From Cryptomeria japonica (lineage: Eukaryota; Streptophyta; Pinopsida; Cupressales; Cupressaceae), in assembly GCF_030272615.1 (NCBI RefSeq), contig NW_026729275.1:1-64000 (forward strand): DNA of 64,000 nt, read 5' to 3'. A program made the translations under genes and the position numbers. Each line of letters begins with the position of its first letter. Position 1 is the stretch's first letter. The notes beneath the pieces are model-generated. The model was not told the origin of the DNA, ran no database searches, and was given only the letters and a program-made list of their open reading frames with translations. This document shows positions 1 to 11,285 of this stretch, piece by piece.

Positions 1-1126
1 ATCAAGGATGCAATTTCAAACCCCGGTATCAACCCTGTAATGAATGAAGGTTTGATGGTGTTTTTGTATAATCACATCAAGAACATGATCATCCAGTTGA
101 ATATAGCTGAGATTTCTGAATCAGATGAGGAGGAAGGTGAAGGCTATGATACAGAAGTGGAGACAAAGGACGACCCCCAAATTTTTGGGTCAAGCAGAAG
201 AAATTAAAAAAATAGAGCAGGGCAAATAAAACAAAGGGTTTTTCAAAAAGAACCAAAGAGGGAAGGACAATAGGTGGTATGAGGAGGAGTATGGGACTGA
301 CAATGACATGGACATTGGAAGTGAGGAGATCCAAATAGTTGTGAGCCTGAAGAGAAAAAGAAGACTTCTAAAATTAAGGAGGTGGGCACCAAGGACCGGT
401 CGCCTCTCAGGACTGATTTAAAGGAGAATGGCTTGATGGGGGAGGATACAACAATGAAAGAAGATCAAAGCTCTGAGGATAGGGAGGTTGTCCTGGAAGT
501 TAATCTTAATACTATTGGTGATAAGATCCAAAAAGAACATCACTTCGATATTGATCTCTGCATCAATAATGGTATGGAAAGCTTCAAACAAGTTCTCAGC
601 TAGATGCATAAGGAAATTGAAGTCGTTAAAATTAAGTAAGCCCAGGAAGAAGGGAAAATTGAGACTTTACAAGCTTTAGGCTCGGGAAACTTCAATTCCC
701 TCCCTGACTATCTCAGTGAGCTCACCAAAGCAATTGGTAACACTGAGGAGACTATCAATGCTAACCACAATAGCTTTCTTAGTTTGGAAAATAGAGCAGG
801 TGTCAATGAAAAGAGACTTGATCGAGTTGAGCACACACTCAAAAAAATAGGTTAGCAAAGCCACCAGATTCTGAAGGTTTCCTTGGCCAGCATGAAAGCC
901 CTTATTTGCAAGCTAGAGAACTACCAAGGGGATAAGGTCACGGTGGGTATTATTGATGTTAAGGATGACACACCAGATGATAAGGACACAGGGCTTGGGA
1001 GAAGAATGACATCAAGCACTAAAAGGATGCAAAGCCACAACAAGTAAATTGAGGATATTTAGTGGGCAACAGACAATATGAAACAAATGGAGCTAGAAGC
1101 AGCGAAAATGCTTCAAAAAGTAACCT
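1..1126 (+). pseudogene. Decayed acidic/coiled-coil ORF, retroelement ORF1-like (3' part)
   Basis: A plus-strand reading frame can be followed with several in-frame stops and at least one frame change. It runs from the window edge to a stop near 1126. The first 130 codons are acidic (runs of Glu/Asp near codons 40-60); the middle and end are heptad-like, Lys/Glu/Leu-rich and probably coiled coil, for example the segment at about 700-850. I recognise no catalytic motif. It is followed by a T-rich stretch ending in a TTTTAGGGGCCCATCAAAAC motif at 1277-1296, nearly identical to the tail after the ORF at 44284-45282. That suggests both are the first ORF of the same kind of retroelement. Family is inferred; the decay is seen directly. 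The 5' end lies outside the window. Confidence 0.4.
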
Positions 1127-1389
1127 AAGTCTAGTTCTATGTTGGTCTGTTTTGGTCTATAATCTATGTTCTCTTGTTTGCTGGTGTTTTGTTTGCTTGT
1201 TGTCTTTCCTTTGTTTGTTGTCTTTTTTTTAAGCTACCGTGTAATGTTTATTTTTTTATCTTCTGACTGTATTTAGTTTTAGGGGCCCATCAAAACTTGT
1301 TTTCCCATATTCAGAAACATCTTTTAGAACCATGATTTCAAGTTTTGTTTTAAACTAGATGGGGAATTAATAAAACGAAAATGTATGAA

Positions 1390-2078
1390 CTAAGAAAAGG
1401 TTTGAAATCATCTAGCAATTAATTTGCAACAACCTAGAAGCATTCAAATTGAGAAAATGAGGAATCAAATACCTACCTCAAGTTCTCAAAATTTCAAAAT
1501 GAATTTATTATGCATGCAACATGAATGAGGATTATTCCTCTAGATAGCTAGATGCATTTACCAACACAAATCTAACAAGCTTCTACCTATGAAAATTCTT
1601 GAAGTAGATCTCTCAGAATGAGCATTCCAAAATCCAAATGTAGTAGAGTTTGAGAGCACAAAATGAGAAAAATAGACAAAATACCAAGAGGCACTTGTTT
1701 CCTCTTTAAAGCACCCACTTTGAGAGTCCCAAAGGTTGCTCATTTCTCCTCTTCCCATGTTATTCTAGTGTAATACCCACCAATAATACCCTAAACAAAC
1801 TAGCCAACTATCTAGAAAACTAGAGAAAAATAATTAAAGAGTTACAACAAAACACATAAAGTTTAAATCAAATGCAAACATGATTATATTAATATGATCA
1901 CATACCTTAAGTACACAAGCAAAATTAAACTCTAACATTAAAATTTCATTCTCTAGAGTAACTCAATGATATTACTTAGAAGCAATAATAGTAAAGATAT
2001 GTGCAACATCAAATATAAATAATATGTGTCAATAACCCTCTAAGCTAATTTCCATTTCATCACACATAATATATGAAA
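1390..2078. other. Intergenic, no gene seen; possible LTR start
   Basis: AT-rich sequence with no supported gene. A TGTAATACCC motif at 1769 has the form of a Ty3-type LTR start, but I could not find a matching end with a target duplication. A segment of about 40 bp at 1674-1715 recurs at 3736-3776 with several differences. Confidence 0.3.
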
Positions 2079-3352
2079 ATATTATTTTAAACCCATAGAA
2101 CATTAATCATGATCTACGACACATCTAAGAGTTCTAACATATTAAGTTCACCTTAATGTATCAATGCAAATGTTACCAAGTTAATAATCATAGTATCCTA
2201 AACATTCCACACCCCCTTAGAATATAGATGAAACCATTTCTATATAAAAGGAATCACATAATCATCATTACATTATATATTGCATCTCATACAAGGAGTA
2301 CATTACAAATATACATTATGTGCTTCAAATAGGAGATCATGTGATACACTAAATACATGAACTATATCAAAATTACATATTAAAATGATATTTCTTGAAC
2401 ATATAGAATAGATCACATCTTCTTTATGAGTCCATAGTGCAATAATTGAAGAGAAATAGAAGAATCCTCAATCATGCACACAAACATCCATCAAAGAAAT
2501 GCCAAAGGAAGAAGGCATCAAACAACTTGACCATGTGGAACGAAAAAGGTCCACCCCCCATGATCTAGAGAATGACATAAGGCCCCACACACTCTAGACC
2601 TATGCTGACACTTATCATCCAAGGAAACATAAAAAATAGACAAGATAGCAACAAGCTGAAGACTAAGAACATGAGGCATAGGCTTAACCACATTTCATAG
2701 ATTCTCTAGAGGCTTCCAAAAATAACAAGGACTAAGGTTATAGGACAAACATAGGGAAGAGTGTCATCACTTGCCATCAATAAGGGTCATCCTAACATTC
2801 TCTCACTAGATGTTGACTCCCAAGTGACATCCATGCGGAACCAACTCAACCTTTAGCAAAGACAGGAGAGTACAGTCATGCCAACAAGCCCTTCCCAAAC
2901 TAATCCTGAGCTTGAACTAGCACTCTTGACCATGAGTGGTGAATCATGAATATCTTGTTAATGTGAACCTACCAAGCCCATAAATTAATTCATTGGTATT
3001 ATCACTTGATTAAAACAACTTCCAATGAGATCTCCTGGTAGCCACTTTGGGCCTCAACACCCACTTGGAAGCCACTCCTCCTATCATGTTCCTAGAACAT
3101 AGGGATCAATCGTAGATACAAAGAACTGATAAAATACACATGAAACATCATCACATGGGTTCTATATACAAAACTGAACCACATTCACAAATTTTTTCCA
3201 TAGCACATTATTCGAATACATCTCATGCAACATCTAGTTGTCGAACTGATATATCAAAAAGTTTGAATACACGAGAAGGAAGATTTGTCACATAAAATCC
3301 TCTTATTCCATTGAAATAGCCTTTGGGAAAGTTACCACAGCAAAGCACAAAC
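2079..3352. repeat. 1.27-kb dispersed repeat, copy 1
   Basis: Aligns in direct orientation with 14840-16114 at roughly 90% or better by eye over the whole length, including shared stretches around 3040-3110 and 15800-15870. Similarity starts abruptly at AATATTATTTTAAACCC in both copies and stops at CACAAAC. There are no good coding frames. The ends do not carry the TG...CA of an LTR in both copies, so this may be an internal piece of a larger element rather than a complete one. Confidence 0.75.
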
Positions 3353-3780
3353 TCAAAAATAAGCCTTTGTTCTAACCCAAAATGACATGGACTTCCAAGA
3401 ATCAAACTAGAAATATAAAACTATTAAATAAAAAATTTTCAAATTATTTTAGCGTCTTTACAACTTATACTGGCACATATACAACACAGAGTTGCACATA
3501 TACAACACAAAATAGTGCATTCACAACATAGAATGACACATATGAAACATATGAAACAAGATAGAGACTAGAATATGACATAGAAAGGCATCCACAAAAG
3601 GCTCATCATTCTAGACATCCCCAACCCTAGGATTTCCTCCATGGAAGTCAAAAGGACACTAGGTTTGTGTCAATAATTTCCCTCCACCTTGGGCACCCAA
3701 ACATGGAAGATAAACCTTACATTAATGTGATAAATGACAAAATACCAGGAGACACTTGTTGCCTCTTTCAAAACCTTATA

Positions 3781-4322
3781 AAACTAAAATGAACACTAAT
3801 GCCAAATGCATCCCTAACACTAAGCCAAATTTATTGCTAATCATAAACCTTATAAAACCAAACTCTAACCCTATAAGAAATAGAATCCAAAACTTAAACA
3901 AAATTGAACCCTCACCCTAACATTAAACTGAATTAAGCCATAACATTAAACTAATTTGAAACCTAACCATAAACATAAATAGAAACTAAACAACATTGAA
4001 CACTTAACCTAAGCTAAAGTAAATCCAATTCCTGAAGAAAATTGAATCCTAGCTATAGGACTAAACCAAATTGAACCATAACCCTAAACCTAATCAAACA
4101 TTAAACAAAATTCAATCGTAATCCTAAACCAATTATACCCTAACACTAGAACTAAACCAAATTATATCATGACCCTAAATAAAATAAAATTTTAACATTA
4201 AACTAAACTTAACTTTAATTCTAAGGCTATCAAACATTAAACCAAATTTAACCCTAATTGTCAACCTTATTAAAACCTAACCCTAACACTAAGATAAGTT
4301 ATATGATAACCTAAAACCAAAT
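3781..4322. repeat. Tandem duplication, unit 1 (unoccupied by TRIM)
   Basis: Aligns with 4496-5369 at an offset of about 715 bp, after the 334-bp TRIM present only in the second unit is removed. At 4006-4033 this unit carries the sequence corresponding to the TRIM insertion point without the element, so it serves as a paralogous empty site. Both units consist of the CCCTAA-type satellite. Confidence 0.7.
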
Positions 4323-4738
4323 TAAATTGTAGCCCTACCAATAAGAAAATTGAACCCTAACCCTATTACTAATTCAAATTAATCCCTAACCCTAAATTCA
4401 ATTGAATAATTAACCAAATTCAACCCTAATCCTAAAAATAATTAAATAATAAACTAATTAATCTTGATTAAACCCAAATTAAATCTAATTCGATCAAACT
4501 AAAATGAACACTAATTGCAATTGCATCCCTAACACTAAGCCAAATTTATCCCTAATCGTAAACCTTATAAAACCTAACTCTAACCCTATACAATATAGAA
4601 TCCCAACCTTAAACAAAATTGAACTCTCACCCTAACATTAAACTAAATTAATCTATAGCACTAAACTAATTTGAAACCTAAGCATAAACATAAAAATAAA
4701 CTAAACAACATTGAACCCTTAACCTAAGCTAAAGAAAA

Positions 4739-4873
4739 TGTTGAGACATGGACCAATTAGGACTCGACCCTAAGACCTTCCATACATTGCTGGAGTGCTC
4801 TACCACTGAGCTATTGGCCCCTCTTGGACCAATCCATCATCGGTCTGGGTGTGGCTTATTTCCAACATGAACA
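4739..4873 (-). repeat. TRIM 3' LTR (minus orientation)
   Basis: 135 bp, starting TGTTCATGTTGG and ending CATGTCTCAACA on the minus strand. It directly follows the polypurine tract, which fixes its 5' boundary. It contains the tRNA-like segment at 4750-4820. Confidence 0.75.
4750..4820 (-). other. tRNA-like sequence in TRIM 3' LTR
   Basis: 71 nt with tRNA layout. Acceptor GGGCCAA pairs with TTGGTCC. The D arm has GCTC/GAGC around a box A-like TAGCTCAGTGGTAGAGC. The variable loop is AGGTC. The T stem TTAGG pairs with CCTAA around a GTCGAGT loop (box B-like). The anticodon arm does not pair properly and lacks U33, so it should not decode. The D arm and variable loop resemble plant tRNA-Cys as I remember it. 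Likely role: an internal Pol III promoter or a structured RNA; this is inference. Confidence 0.65.
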
Positions 4874-4882
4874 CCCCCCCTT
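4874..4882 (-). other. TRIM polypurine tract
   Basis: AAGGGGGGG on the minus strand, immediately before the TGTT start of the 3' LTR. This is where plus-strand priming is expected in an LTR retrotransposon. Confidence 0.65.
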
Positions 4883-4920
4883 AAGACACACCTCTCGTGT
4901 GCTTCGGGCTCCTAGCCTGG

Positions 4921-4937
4921 ACCTGGCTCTGATACCA
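4921..4937 (-). other. TRIM primer binding site for initiator tRNA-Met
   Basis: Minus strand reads TGGTATCAGAGCCAGGT, directly abutting the 5' LTR. It is complementary to the 3' end of the plant initiator tRNA-Met including CCA (recalled, not searched). This is the usual primer of Ty1-copia and TRIM elements. Confidence 0.8.
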
Positions 4938-5072
4938 TGTTGAGACATGGACTAGCTAGGACTTGAACCTAGGACCTTCCATATGCTGCCGGAGTGCTCT
5001 ACCACTGAGCTACTAGCCCCTCTTGGACTATTCCATCATCAATCTAGATGTGGCTTATTTCCAAAACCAACA
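4938..5072 (-). repeat. TRIM 5' LTR (minus orientation)
   Basis: 135 bp, aligning without gaps to 4739-4873. About 21 differences, mostly transitions. Contains the tRNA-like segment at 4949-5019. Confidence 0.75.
4949..5019 (-). other. tRNA-like sequence in TRIM 5' LTR
   Basis: 71 nt, same layout as 4750-4820. Acceptor GGGCTAG pairs with CTAGTCC and is followed by A. The D arm is identical to the other LTR. T stem CTAGG pairs with CCTAG around TTCAAGT, close to a canonical box B. Compared with the other LTR, acceptor pairs 5:68 (C-G to T-A) and 7:66 (A-T to G-C), and T-stem pair 49:65 (T-A to C-G), have changed on both sides. The anticodon stem is again poor. Confidence 0.65.
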
Positions 5073-5389
5073 ACAAATCCTAAAGAAAATTGAATCCTAG
5101 CTATAGGACTAAACCAAATTGAACCATAACCCTAAACCTAATTAAACATTAAGTAAAATTAAACCCTATTCCTAAACCAATTATACCCTAACACTAGAAC
5201 TAAACCAAATTTTTATCATAACCCTAAATAAAATTTAATTTGAACATTAAACTAAACTTAACTATAACCTTAAAGTTAATTGAGCATTAAACCAAATTGA
5301 ACCCTAATTGTTAACCTAATTAAAACCTAACCATAACACTAAGATAAGTTATATCATAACCATAAACCTAATTACATAATATAATAAAT

Positions 5390-8345
5390 TGACAGAATGG
5401 AAAGGTGATGAGTGGTTCTTTTGGAATAGAATGACAGAGAAAATGAGGTTGATTTACCTCGTAGCAAGATATGCTCGAGAATATCTAAACATATGGTCTA
5501 CATAATGTAATTTTTGAAAGGTAACAAAAGGATCTTTTGTAGGCTTGATGTATTTTACTTCAACAACGAATTTTTGAAAAATTTTAAGAGCTAGGAGAAG
5601 TTTTGTGTGAAAGTCACCCCCCTACACTCTCTCTTACCACCATCCCATTCAACCTAGGTTCTCTCATAGTAATCTTCCCCCTAGATGATTCTCTCATAAG
5701 GAGAACTTCACACTTAATATGAATATGCTAAATGAGAAAGAATTGATGCAGGTGACTCTCATTATCATATTATTCAATAAGAACATTTGCAAGCATAGTA
5801 ACCTCATTCAGGAATGGAACCAAAATATTCTTAGTTGGACATCGTTGTTTCAATGAGTGGGAAGGAAATTGGCCAAGGATAACAGAAGGGAAGAGACTCT
5901 AACTCACTACAACATTCAGAGGGCTGAAGAAATCCTCCAGAATAACCCTAATGATGTGAAGGCTCAAAATGTTATTTTCCTAGCAAAAGACTCTCTGTAG
6001 AGGATACATAATATGAGTATTTAGGGGGCAAAGACTAGAGAAATAATTAACTGGCTAGAAATTGGGGACAAAGGAACCAATTATTTTTTCCAACTTCTTA
6101 AAGCTAAGGAAGCTAGGATTGGAATTGACAGTATTTGTGATAATGGTGCAACCATTACTGACCAAGTAGGTAGTTTAGAAGCTTTTGCTCATTTTTACAA
6201 AAATATTTTCTTCTCTGAGGACAATCAGAAAAATAAAGCTCGAGCTAGGGAGTACAATAAAGCGATAATCCTTAGAAAATCCAGCCCAGAGGATGCCCAG
6301 ATGTTGGATAGAAATCTCTCTTTAGCCAAAATTAAGCCCATAAATACCCTTATCCATGGAAAAGCTCTAGGCCTGGATGGTCTTTTGACTGATTTTTACA
6401 AAGAATGTATTGAATGAATTGGGGGAGACTTGTTGTGTTTATATCAAGAAGCTATTAGTAGGGGATTATTAGGGGACTAGATTAAAAAAGGGCTGATTCA
6501 GTTGATTCCTAAAAAAGGGATAGATCTCAAATCAAAAATTGGAGGCTCATTACTTTATTGAATGTATCTATCTCTTGGGGAGGACCAAACCACCTAGTAA
6601 TATATATAGGAATCCCCTTTTCCATAGAACCCAATTTGAAGCCAATGTTGGAATGGGTCAGAGGAAATATTGACAAAAACATCGGGAAATCGAATAGAAA
6701 TGTGGGAATGGGTTAGAGGAAAGATTGACAACAGCATGGGGAAATGGAATAGACACTTCCTCTCATTGGAAAGGAAAGTGTAGATATGTCAGAATATCCT
6801 TTCCTCTTATAATATTTATTACACTTTTGCCTATCTCCTTACTAACTATTAGTTTTCTCACATTTAGAAGCAAATCAGGGAGTTTTTATGGTTGGATGGA
6901 AAAGGGGGAATGAAAAAACATGCAATAAAATAGCAATGGTGTGATTTACATAAGAATATGGGGGAATCGATCTCAAGGACTTGAGATGGAAAGGCATTTA
7001 TTTGGCGGCAAAGTGGATATTCAAAGCTCTTCAAGGGAATGATCCTTAGAAAATCCTAATTAGATATAACCTTTCCAAGGCCACTCCCAAGAAAAGTCCA
7101 GTGTGGAAAGGATTGTTGCTTTGTGACATCATTGCAAGACACTTTGATCTTAGGCCCTTATGATCCACAGTCTTCAAATCTATTTGGAAGGCTTGGAAGG
7201 TACTAAGGAAATACATTTCCAATAGTGGTTTAGTGGGAGTTAATGAAGAGGTGTGTGGAGAATAGTCAATCTAGTGGAATCTGAAATACAAGTAGAAACC
7301 TCTTCCCCAGCTGCAAGTTTGTTCTGCTAAGGCCTGGGATTCTTTAGGCATTAATAAATGCTAATATTTTGAATGATGGGAAAATTTTGAGTTGAATTTT
7401 TTTGAGGGATACCTTTCTCATCCCCCCTCTCACTGCAAGACTTAGACTATTATGTGAGATTCTTGCTCCTCCCTTGACCTACCTAAAATCTATATGCTCG
7501 ATGACTCCATATATCTTTTGTTTCAGTGGCCTAATGGATCCACATTGCCTAATGTTAAAGTGAAATATGTTTATGTTGTCCTTACCAATTATTCCTCTAT
7601 ATTGTCCCATTTTGAGTCCTATTGGGGTCTGAATCAAGGTCATGACTTTTGGAAGAAATGTTTTACCAGCTTGTGGACTAGATTCAATGAGCATAATAAA
7701 AAAACCTTTTTATGGTTATTGTTATTACATAAACTCCCCATCAGGAAGTCTGATGGTGAGATCTCTATTTTTTCTTGTTGTTAAGTTCTTGAGATTGTCA
7801 ATCATATTTTCTTTGATTTCTTATTTGCCAGGGAGGTCTGGTAAATTTTTGGGATTTCTATTGGCACAAATATTTTGGTTTCTGAGATGATCTCTAGTCA
7901 TATCCATAGCCTAAAAAAAGATACAAATGTTTTTTTGTTCTATCTTTTCTTTAGAATATTTATGGCTCATTCGGAAGTTTAATGTGCAGGTCACACTGAC
8001 TATGAGATTGGCACAGAGGAAATTTGAAAACTTTATGCATGATGGACAAACTAGTCTTTACAGGGGAGATAGCGCACAGGTTCTCCTAGACCATGACCAT
8101 TGAGGAGATGTCTGCATTTGAGGAAGGACTAGCTAACTTCATGAGGGATTTATAGTAGCAGAGAAATGAGAATAGACAAGGAACAAGGCTAGACCTACCA
8201 GTGGTTGTACCTATGATCCATCCATATGTAGATCCTATCCTTTGGGGCAAAGAATTGAGGTGGAAGGAAGAACCACAAGGTTGGACATGGTGGATGGGGA
8301 TTGTGGGTGATTATAGCTATCTGGTAGGGGATATCAGACCTTGAT
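5390..8345 (+). pseudogene. Broken LINE (non-LTR retrotransposon) ORF2, copy A
   Basis: Plus-strand reverse transcriptase polyprotein remnant with many stops and frameshifts. In order: a linker with a WLEIGDKGTNYFF segment (6051-6090, the W-x-x-x-GD-x-N-TK-x-FF box of plant LINEs); the RT motif GKALGLDGLLTDFYKE (about 6358-6405); NWRLITLLN in a shifted frame (6538-6566); a jump to the RT/thumb segment near 6604 (YIGIPF) and GIDLKDLRWKG near 6963-7000; then a zf-RVT-type domain (7494-7840) ending in a VNHIFFDFLFAREVW-like stretch. The catalytic YADD region is missing, so an internal deletion lies near 6580-6600. A tail of coding-like sequence runs to about 8345. It lies inside telomere-like satellite. 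The segment to 7660 is repeated exactly at 61730-64000. Confidence 0.75.
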
Positions 8346-8585
8346 ATTATGTGCATGCCATCTTATCTCATATCATATTTTTGTATTTCTCAGTAATTTT
8401 TTACTATCACTGGTTATCTGGTAGTTTATATACTTGTTAATAAGTTATGATTTTGTGCAACCTTGTCAATGGTTTCTTATTTTTTGTTTCCTTAACTCTA
8501 TTCAAGGAGAGATTGGCCATAGTTTGTTTTATGCTTGGACTTGCTACCATTTTGTAATCGTTACCAATTTGAACTATTACCTTAT

Positions 8586-9610
8586 TTTCACTAAACCAAA
8601 TTTAATCTTAACTCTAAAACCTAATTTAACAATAGACCACAGTGTACCACAATGCTAAACCTAATTAAACACTAAAAAACTTTAACCCTAAGTCTAACAC
8701 TCTACCTAATTGAACCTTGATTGTAAACCTAATTAAACCATTATTGAGCCCTTATTTAATTTATTTTGAGTTACCACTGCGGATGCTACTAGCTTATATA
8801 ATAAATTATATATATAAAGAAATCCTATAAATATCGACGCTTTCATTTTTTTTAATTATTCCACCTAAATAATACTTATCCAAATTGTACCCTTATGTTA
8901 AACCAAATTGAACATTAACCCTAAATGAAATTGAACCATAGTTATTAATCTAATCAAGCATTCAACCTAAATAAATCAAAATTGTAAACCTAAACCAAAT
9001 TGTACCCTAATCCTACCACTAAAACAAATCAAACCTTAACTTAAGAAAAATGTAATTTTAACCTTAACACTAAACCAAGTTGTAGCCTAACCTTGAACCT
9101 AGAATTAAACATTAAACCAAATAAAAACCCTAACCGTATACTAAATGAAAACAATAAACTAAATTGTATAATAGCCCTATAACAAAATGAACCCTAACCC
9201 TTACTATATTAGATTTAATCTTTTAATTCCAACCCTAACTCTAATTTTATATGTAACTTGGCCCTAACAAAATTGAACCCTAACCCTAAAAATAATTGAA
9301 CCATAACCTTATCACTATACTTTAATCCAAATCGAATACTAACCTAAAACCTAATTGAATTATAGACCAAATCCTAACCCTATCACTAAAACAATTTGAA
9401 CCTAACCTAATCCAAATAGAATCCTAACCTCAATAGTAAACCAATTGAACCCTAACCTTGAAGCTAACTGAACATTAAACCAGATTAAACCCTAAACCTA
9501 TCCTAATTTAACACTAAACTAAATTGAACCGTAACCCTTAACCAAATTGAACCATAAACTAATTTGCACTGTAAAACCAAATTGAACGCAAACACTTACT
9601 ATACTATAGT
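8586..9610 (+). repeat. Degenerate telomere-like (CCCTAA) satellite block 2
   Basis: Same type of sequence as block 1: CCCTAA words with AAACCAAATTGAACC linkers, C-rich on the plus strand. Starts straight after the tail of LINE copy A, so the LINE probably inserted into one longer array. Interrupted by the half foldback element at 8775-8875. Confidence 0.6.
8775..8875 (+). mobile_element. Half copy of a foldback (MITE-like) element
   Basis: Matches 21654-21755, the left arm and spacer of the foldback element at 21669-21838. Shared features are GGATGCTACTA-CTTATATA, a central TATAAAG...ATAT-GA-GCTTT-AT segment, and TTATTCCAC-TAAATAATA. The right arm is missing here. Confidence 0.45.
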
Positions 9611-9899
9611 TATTCTTTTAATTTATTTTTTATAGTGATTATAGAGAAAAAACAAGGGTACAAATCAAAAAGTCTCATAGTTTTAGCGGCCTCAAAAAAT
9701 CATGCTACCATAACAGACAGTTTGTATTTTAATCCTCCTAGATCCCTAACTAATAAGGACTGATTAATAATATTCTTCCGACTAGATACAAAAATATGAC
9801 AACTTGTAAAATAACGGACTCTTTACATCCATGCAACCCATCCTATGAGGCCTTCCATCCAGACCAATCTCTGATCATCTCTCATCCTAGCTGAGTATA

Positions 9900-11285
9900 T
9901 CATCTACTGGTGAATCAGGGCTCTATTGCCTATGATTTCCTCCAAAAAGGTGTCCAGGGAACTTACAAAAGGAGAACCTTTAGCATTAAGTCTATGCCAC
10001 ATATAGCCATGAGAGAGATCATGGACAAAGATCTTGGTATGGTTGTCACTCAAAAATTTCTGGAATTTCTCCTTGTACAGCCTCATCACTAAATACACCT
10101 ATGAAGAAGCAAAATAATGTGTTAGTCTACAAAAAAGACTCAGTAAGGACCCTCTCTTTTCTTTGAAACCTTTCTTCATTTCTTATTTTTCATATATAAC
10201 AAAGAATTTCTCAAGATAACATATTCCAAAATAGATTGATGTCTTTTTCAATGCCTTTAATATAACTAGTATCAATATCAAGAGGGTTAATATGCAATGG
10301 AAATGAAAAACCAAATATTAACTAGATTTCCTTAGCAATAATACACTCAAAGAATATATGCCTAGTAGTTTCATTAAATTTACAAATGGTACAAAGAACA
10401 TCCCATTTATGATCAAATCTAATAGGAAGCTTATCAATAATTAGTAGCCATCTGAATATCTTCTTTTTGGGAGCTAACGTGTTGCTCGAAACTATTTTAA
10501 ACATCTTACCCCATTGCATGGGTTCCAAGTCAGAATACCAGTAAGAATCAATGTGTTTGATAATACTAATTGTGCACATAAGAGACTTATAAACCGAGAT
10601 GGAGTTCAACTTACATAACTTAGTGTTGTCACACTAAGAGAAGTCTACAAACCTGTTATCAATAGTTACACATGTTTTGGGTTTCTTTATTGGAAGCAGG
10701 GAGGTCATACTTGCCAGAGAGGTCAACCAAGAGATGAGATCATAATACAAAAAAATCCTTAAAATAGCAAATACCTCTGTTAGCCCAATTTGTAGCCAAA
10801 CAACCTTGAGTAAGGGCTAGGGGTTTACCATTATGGAATAAATTCCACCAGACTAACCTTTCCCTACATATGATATCATCCCTACTAGCTCAATTGTTAG
10901 CTATATTGTGCCTAACGCTCTCCCGCACCCTCCAAATTGACTTGAACACCGATGAGCCCACAATAGAGACAAAGAATCTTCCAGCTAAGAGCTCACTGAG
11001 AGGGAGGGATTTCCAGGATTTAGCGGTTTTGGAAACACCCAAACTAATATTATTTCTAATAAGTATCTTCTATGGCTCATTTCCTTCCAATGCATGAAAT
11101 ATCCATTTAGTTGTTGATGTAGTCCCTTGTGTTTTAATATCCTTCAACCCCAATCCCCCGATAGCCTTATCCATACAACACCACTGCCACTTGACTAAGT
11201 GAGGCTTTCTATTCTCTTTTCCATCTGACCATGGAAATTTTTTGATGATTTTCTGAAACTCATTAATTTGATAGTTACTGAACAA
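9900..11285 (-). pseudogene. Broken LINE ORF2 C-terminal part, copy B
   Basis: Minus strand. From 11285 downward it encodes the plant LINE segment after the RT core (SNYQI-EF-KIIK-F-W-DGK, then LVKWQWCC, then GGLGLKDIK; 11285-11070). Next is a zf-RVT domain (10609-10322) with a CTIC...HIFFEC zinc-binding pattern. Last comes a tail (10098-9904) resembling the C-terminus of copy A. Stops and frame changes separate the parts. It is truncated at 11285, where G-rich telomere-like repeat begins. Related to copy A but clearly diverged. Confidence 0.7.

Larger units (their letters stand above)
4739..5072 (-). mobile_element. TRIM-type miniature LTR retrotransposon with tRNA-like LTRs
   Basis: Read on the minus strand, a 135-bp LTR (5072 to 4938) is followed directly by a 17-nt primer binding site (4937-4921) that equals the complement of the plant initiator tRNA-Met 3' end (plus strand ends GGCTCTGATACCA). 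The internal region is only 64 bp and ends in a polypurine tract AAGGGGGGG (4882-4874), next to the second 135-bp LTR (4873-4739). Both LTRs begin TGTT and end AACA. There is no coding capacity, so the element must be mobilised in trans, as TRIMs are. LTRs differ at about 21 of 135 positions. I could not find a clean 5-bp target duplication (GAAAA versus ACAAA). Each LTR contains a tRNA-shaped sequence, which is unusual; Cassandra TRIMs carry 5S rRNA instead. Confidence 0.8.
4496..5369. repeat. Tandem duplication, unit 2 (carries TRIM)
   Basis: Second unit of the approximately 715-bp tandem duplication. It matches 3781-4322 on both sides of the TRIM at 4739-5072. By eye the two units differ by about 10%, so the duplication is old. 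The TRIM is present in only one unit, so it probably inserted after the duplication. Confidence 0.7.
3771..5390 (+). repeat. Degenerate telomere-like (CCCTAA) satellite block 1
   Basis: Many short CCCTAA/CCCTAAA words are spaced by AAACCAAATTGAA-type linkers, giving an irregular repeat of about 20-30 bp. The C-rich strand is the plus strand. It is probably a degenerate interstitial telomeric or telomere-derived satellite, not a chromosome end, because unrelated sequence lies on both sides. It contains a larger tandem duplication and the TRIM described separately. Confidence 0.6.

Noticed and set aside
4750-5019. Two functional tRNA genes
   Set aside because: The anticodon stems do not pair and U33 is missing, while primer binding site and polypurine tract show that the units are LTRs.
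4739-5072. Assignment of the TRIM to Cassandra
   Set aside because: Cassandra LTRs carry a 5S rRNA-like sequence; here the structured part has tRNA acceptor, D and T arms and no 5S-like sequence.
3771-5390. Genuine chromosome end
   Set aside because: The repeats are highly degenerate, embedded in transposons, and flanked by non-telomeric sequence on both sides.
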